Shown here piece after piece: positions 6,386 through 9,513 of a stretch of 9,513 bases of DNA. The stretch lies in the NCBI GenBank assembly GCA_964370605.1, contig CAYJJX010000039.1, positions 1 through 9,513 on the forward strand. The letters run 5' to 3'. Each line of letters begins with the position of its first letter. Position 1 is the stretch's first letter. The translations under genes and the position numbers were made by a program. This DNA is from CAYJBH01 sp964370605. Lineage in GTDB: Bacteria; Bacillota; Clostridia; Oscillospirales; Ruminococcaceae. The notes under the pieces are model-generated. The model was not told the DNA's origin. It ran no database searches and saw nothing but the letters and a program-made list of their open reading frames with translations.

Positions 6386-8521
6386 ATGAAAACTATGTCA
6401 GCAGAAAACAAGTATAAAGAGTATCGCAAACGTGCCGAAGAAATAGTAGAAAAAATGACTGTAGAGGAAATGGCGTTACAGACTCTTCACGCTGCTCCCG
6501 AAATTGAACATCTTGGAATACCTGCCTACAACTGGTGGAATGAGGCTCTCCACGGAGTAGCGAGGGCAGGAGTAGCAACAGTTTTTCCACAGGCGATAGG
6601 CCTTGCCGCCACCTTTGATGAAGATTTTATCGAAATAGTTGCGGATGCCATATCCACAGAGGGAAGAGCGAAATATAACATGCAACAGCGTCACGACGAC
6701 CGAGGTATCTATAAAGGTATCACATACTGGTCGCCAAACGTAAATATTTTCAGAGACCCTCGTTGGGGGAGGGGTCACGAGACATTTGGAGAAGATCCTT
6801 ATTTAACCTCGAGACTCGGAGTACGGTTTATTCACGGTTTACAGGGGCATGACGAAAACTACCTTAAATCAGCCGCATGTGCTAAACATTTTGCCGTACA
6901 TAGCGGTCCAGAGGGTATTCGTCATAGCTTTGATGCTATTGTGTCAAAAAGAGATCTGCGCGAGACGTATTTGCCGGCATTCGAAGCCTGCGTCAAAGAG
7001 GGGAACGTCGAAGCCGTCATGGGTGCCTATAACATGGTAAACGGTTCGCCGTGTTGTGGTAACAAAGAGTTGTTAATGGAAATACTGCGTGATGAATGGG
7101 GGTTTAAAGGTCATGTGCTTTCCGACTGTTGGGCGATTAAAGATTTTCATGAAGGTCATAACGTAACGCGTACGCCTATCGAATCTGTGTCGATGGCAAT
7201 GAACAATGGATGCGATTTAAACTGTGGCAATTTGTTTATTATGTTGGCAAAAGCCGTCGAAGAAAACAGGGTTGATGTTGCACGCTTGAAAGAAGCCGTG
7301 ATTAATCTTTACATCACAAGAATAAAACTCGGTGTGCTGGATCAAAAAGAAAAAACACCTTTTGACGACATTCAATATTCTGTTGTAGACTCGAAAGAAA
7401 TGAGAGATCTTAATCTTAAAGCTGCTGAAAAAGCTTGTTGTCTTTTGAAAAATAAAAATCAACTGTTGCCACTTGACAAATCGAAAATAAAAAATATTGG
7501 AATTATTGGACCTAACGCAAACAGTAGAAGAGCTCTTGTCGGAAATTATGAAGGCACAGCGTCACGTTATTTTACCATTACAGAGGGTTTGCAAGAATAT
7601 GTGGGAGATGGCATAACGATAAAGTACTCTGAAGGATGCCACATTCACCGCGAAAAACTTTCGTCACTTTGTGAGCGAAACGAGCTACGTTCAGAGGTCG
7701 AAGCAGTCTGTGAAGCGAGTGACGTAGTCATTGCCGTCATGGGTCTAGATGCTGACCTTGAGGGCGAAGAGGGAGATACAGGCAACGAGTTTGCAAGTGG
7801 TGACAAACCAAATTTGCGACTCCCCGGCTTACAAGAAGAGATTCTTAAAACAATAAAGAAGAGTGGAAAACCGACAATATTAATATTATTATCGGGCAGT
7901 GCGCTCGCCGTTAATTATGCAGATGAGAATTTTGACGCGGTCATACAGGGGTGGTATCCTGGTGCACAGGGTGGAAGAGCTATTGCAAGATTATTGTTTG
8001 CAGAAGCGAATTTTGAAGGGAAGCTCCCGATTACTTTTTATAATGCCGAAGAGAAGTTGCCTGAGTTTACTAACTACAGCATGGAAAACAGAACATATAG
8101 ATACATGAAAACCAGGGCGCTCTATCCGTTCGGCTATGGTCTGTCATACTCGAAATTTTCCTATAGTAATATTAAAGTTGACAGTGACGATGTGCCCAAA
8201 TCCTTAGTGATAACAGCCACTGTCAAAAACGATAGCTCTTTCGATGGTGTGGAAACTGTGCAGACCTATATTAAATCGCCGATGAAAAATGCACCGAATT
8301 ATCAACTGAAAAACATTGTAAAACTCCCACTGAAAGCAGGTGGGGAAAAAGAAATTACGGTAACACTCAGCGAAAAGGAGTTTGGTGTGTTTGACGATGA
8401 CGGTGTTTTCACAATAGAAAAAGGTGTCTATCATATTTCTTTTGGTGGAGGTCAGCCCGATGCACGTACGGCAGAATTAACGGGGAAAGCAACAGAAATT
8501 ATTGAAGTGAATGTTAAATAA
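6386..8521 (+). CDS. Glycoside hydrolase family 3 beta-glycosidase (beta-xylosidase/beta-glucosidase type), cytoplasmic
   Basis: A retaining exo-glycosidase of 711 residues that should release single sugars from the non-reducing end of beta-linked oligosaccharides. Domains: (beta/alpha)8 barrel about 15-320, alpha/beta sandwich about 345-555, fibronectin-III-like domain about 605-690 after the typical link YPFGYGLSYSKF (580-591). Seen motifs: YNWWNEALHGVARAG (48-62), DPRWGRGHETFGEDPYL (124-140), KHFAVHSG (167-174), and VLSDCWA with the predicted nucleophile Asp247. The acid/base Glu probably lies in LEGEEGD (458-464), but the exact residue is uncertain. The YNWWNEALHG and SDCW contexts recall beta-xylosidases, though GH3 specificity is hard to call. 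The N-terminus is charged with no signal peptide, so substrates must be imported; no transporter is in the window. Start at ATG 6386, AGGAG four bases before; an ATG at 6395 is possible. Confidence 0.95.
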   Translation: MKTMSAENKYKEYRKRAEEIVEKMTVEEMALQTLHAAPEIEHLGIPAYNWWNEALHGVARAGVATVFPQAIGLAATFDEDFIEIVADAISTEGRAKYNMQQRHDDRGIYKGITYWSPNVNIFRDPRWGRGHETFGEDPYLTSRLGVRFIHGLQGHDENYLKSAACAKHFAVHSGPEGIRHSFDAIVSKRDLRETYLPAFEACVKEGNVEAVMGAYNMVNGSPCCGNKELLMEILRDEWGFKGHVLSDCWAIKDFHEGHNVTRTPIESVSMAMNNGCDLNCGNLFIMLAKAVEENRVDVARLKEAVINLYITRIKLGVLDQKEKTPFDDIQYSVVDSKEMRDLNLKAAEKACCLLKNKNQLLPLDKSKIKNIGIIGPNANSRRALVGNYEGTASRYFTITEGLQEYVGDGITIKYSEGCHIHREKLSSLCERNELRSEVEAVCEASDVVIAVMGLDADLEGEEGDTGNEFASGDKPNLRLPGLQEEILKTIKKSGKPTILILLSGSALAVNYADENFDAVIQGWYPGAQGGRAIARLLFAEANFEGKLPITFYNAEEKLPEFTNYSMENRTYRYMKTRALYPFGYGLSYSKFSYSNIKVDSDDVPKSLVITATVKNDSSFDGVETVQTYIKSPMKNAPNYQLKNIVKLPLKAGGEKEITVTLSEKEFGVFDDDGVFTIEKGVYHISFGGGQPDARTAELTGKATEIIEVNVK

Positions 8522-8586
8522 GCCGATAGAAAAAATAGAGGTCTACCACACCGAGAACCAAAACTCAAAGCGGTATTTCCTACACC

Positions 8587-8922
8587 TTGCATGGTGATTA
8601 TTACCTACCGGACTCTGTATTATCCGCCGAGAAAGAGGGTTTCTTTTTCGGAATGTATGGGAGAATGCGACTTCGATATCTTAAAAAACATCGCCCTATT
8701 GTTTATTCAAAGCTACTCAGTTTGTGCGAATTAAATAAACATTTGCATGAGATTGACGTACAGTGTAACGAAATAGTCGAGCAGATTGTCAAAGATACGG
8801 CTGATCAAAACGGTGTTGATGATCGATTGAAAGAAGAAAATCAGATGCTTTGGGTAGGCAATATGAATATCTTTAAGGAGCAGGCACGGGAAATCGTGAA
8901 TAACGAAATTATCTGCAGATAA
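8587..8922 (+). CDS. tnpV: TnpV-like transposon-encoded protein, probably N-terminally frameshifted
   Basis: The 111-residue product matches what I know of TnpV (Pfam TnpV, first named from clostridial Tn4451-type elements): GDYYLPDSVL near the start, then GMYGRMRLRYLKKHRPIVYSKLL, a charged helical middle with EIDVQCNEI, and the end ENQMLWVGNMNIFKEQAREIVNNEI. Its function is unknown; it travels with mobile elements. The only start in this frame is TTG at 8587 with no ribosome binding site. The coding pattern continues upstream of it (GISYT just before the TTG). A different frame opens at ATG 8511, overlapping the end of the GH3 gene by 11 bases, and reads MLNKPIEKIEVYHTENQNS; skipping one base near 8568 would join it to GISYTLHGDYYLPD. 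This suggests a one-base insertion in an AAA run and a gene that no longer works. No transposase or recombinase gene is nearby. Confidence 0.8.
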   Translation: MHGDYYLPDSVLSAEKEGFFFGMYGRMRLRYLKKHRPIVYSKLLSLCELNKHLHEIDVQCNEIVEQIVKDTADQNGVDDRLKEENQMLWVGNMNIFKEQAREIVNNEIICR

Positions 8923-8929
8923 TAGTTAA

Positions 8930-8957
8930 AGCCGCTACATAAAATTTTGTAGCGGCT
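8930..8957 (+). terminator. Hairpin terminator after tnpV
   Basis: AGCCGCTACA (8930-8939) pairs with TGTAGCGGCT (8948-8957) around an 8-base loop, starting 7 bases after the tnpV stop. The stem is GC-rich. The bases after it are only moderately T-rich (CTAATTGTCATTT), so it may work less efficiently or in both directions. It may also end transcription of GH3. Confidence 0.6.
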
Positions 8958-9104
8958 CTAATTGTCATTTATAAGATTTCTATGTTAGTGTATCTACTCC
9001 TCCTATTTTATTAGATAACTATTGTTGGTAAGAATTATATGTTCTCATGGGCCTGGTGATACTCTGAACATTTTACATTTTCCTAATATTGCGATCTTTA
9101 GTAA

Positions 9105-9404
9105 TTACTGTGTTTCCAATAATTTTTTAGCATTTTCTAAATCTGCTTTAATCTGATTAATAACATCTTTTTTCTCGGAAGCGGCAGATAGTTTTTCTCT
9201 CGGCTTTAAGTTTGCGTTATTTTTGATAGATAGCATTTCCTCTTTTGTTTTCTCGTATTCCTCCAAAGTTTGGTTAATTTTTGCCATATCGGCACCGCTT
9301 AACCCATGATTACTTTTCAAAAGCTCCACAATTTCATCCTTTAGAGTAGTGCATTGTTTTAGCACCTCTTTAAAATCGCCTGTGTTTTTTCCAAATCCAA
9401 ACAT
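9105..9404 (-). CDS. Small charged, mostly helical hypothetical protein
   Basis: I do not recognise this protein of 99 residues. Start taken at ATG 9404 (MFGFGKNTGDFKEV), since AGGAG (9417-9413) lies eight bases before it; an in-frame ATG at 9422 has no such site. The N-terminus is Gly/Phe-rich (MFGFGK), then the chain is almost wholly Lys/Glu/Leu-rich and should form alpha-helices, possibly a coiled coil, in about three segments: residues 12-32, a break at SNHGLSGAD, then 40-65 and 75-99. There is no signal peptide, membrane segment or cysteine, so it is probably a soluble cytoplasmic protein. It stands alone, facing the tnpV gene convergently. The clean ribosome binding site and codon pattern make it likely to be real. 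Confidence 0.7.
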   Translation of the reverse strand: MFGFGKNTGDFKEVLKQCTTLKDEIVELLKSNHGLSGADMAKINQTLEEYEKTKEEMLSIKNNANLKPREKLSAASEKKDVINQIKADLENAKKLLETQ

Positions 9405-9458
9405 TGTTTTATCTCCTATCATTTTTGTTTTTTATTTATTAAAGTGGCTATATAGTTT

Positions 9459-9513
9459 TGTACCGACCCCCAAAAGTTAGACCTAAAAAACTAACTTTTG
9501 GGAGGTCGGTATT
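9459..9513. mobile_element. Probable left end of an IS3-family insertion sequence, cut by the window edge
   Basis: Starting with TG at 9459, bases 9461-9480 and 9491-9511 form a near-perfect inverted repeat (20 paired bases with one bulged base) around a 10-base loop. The arm CCGACCCCCAAAAGTTAG resembles the terminal repeats of IS3-family (IS150-like) elements as I remember them; these begin with TG and often carry such a palindrome before the transposase gene. No transposase is visible, so the element would have to continue to the right. A strong hairpin of other function is the alternative. Confidence 0.45.

Noticed and set aside
6393..8434. Several open frames inside the GH3 gene on both strands
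   Set aside because: All are shadows of a gene with conserved motifs along its whole length.
8958..9104. Possible small gene or RNA between tnpV and the minus-strand gene
   Set aside because: No open frame, hairpin or promoter that I could support was found in this short gap.
1..9513. CRISPR array, tRNA or rRNA genes
   Set aside because: No regularly spaced repeats and no cloverleaf or rRNA-like conserved stretches were seen.

Overview
The window looks like chromosome from a low-GC, anaerobic, probably gut-associated Firmicute (class Clostridia). The evidence is AT-rich intergenic DNA, strong AGGAG-type ribosome binding sites, TTGACA/TATAAT-type promoters, a fermentative L-lactate dehydrogenase, PASTA-type Ser/Thr kinases and TnpV, a protein typical of clostridial mobile elements. 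No rRNA or tRNA gene and no CRISPR array was seen.

Layout: (1) positions 1-580, minus strand: the first 193 codons of an L-lactate/malate dehydrogenase family gene that runs off the left edge, with a good promoter (691-719) and a Rex-like operator (659-676) just downstream of it. (2) 581-1409: about 0.8 kb without an intact gene, holding an AT-rich hairpin, an imperfect direct repeat, a second hairpin, and a decayed 3' piece of a tnpV-like gene (about 1114-1262). (3) 1410-6135, plus strand: a two-gene operon of membrane-anchored Hanks-type Ser/Thr kinases, 16 nt apart, driven by a promoter at 1353-1381. Both have an N-terminal four-cysteine zinc ribbon, a closely related kinase domain and one transmembrane helix, but unrelated extracellular parts: PASTA repeats plus an unrecognised beta-rich region in the first, and a domain resembling an ABC-transporter sugar-binding protein (SBP family 1) in the second. 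(4) 6136-6385: a hairpin, then a near-consensus promoter with a triple AATGTC/GACATT operator-like array over its -35 box. (5) 6386-8521, plus strand: a GH3 glycosidase without a signal peptide. (6) 8511-8922: a TnpV-like gene that seems to have lost its N-terminus to a one-base frameshift, followed by a hairpin terminator. (7) 9105-9404, minus strand: a small charged helical protein of unknown function. (8) 9459-9513: a near-perfect palindrome beginning TG, probably the left end of an IS3-family element that continues past the window.

The most interesting unit is the kinase pair. The second protein reads as a one-piece sugar receptor kinase: a periplasmic-binding-protein-like sensor outside, a helix, and a kinase inside. 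Next to a cytoplasmic GH3 enzyme that has its own apparently regulated promoter, it suggests a locus for sensing and using plant or host oligosaccharides. The fusion is supported by the sequence; the link between the kinases and the GH3 gene is inference from position only. Degraded tnpV copies in the same orientation lie on both sides of the kinase-GH3 block, so it may be an accessory segment.
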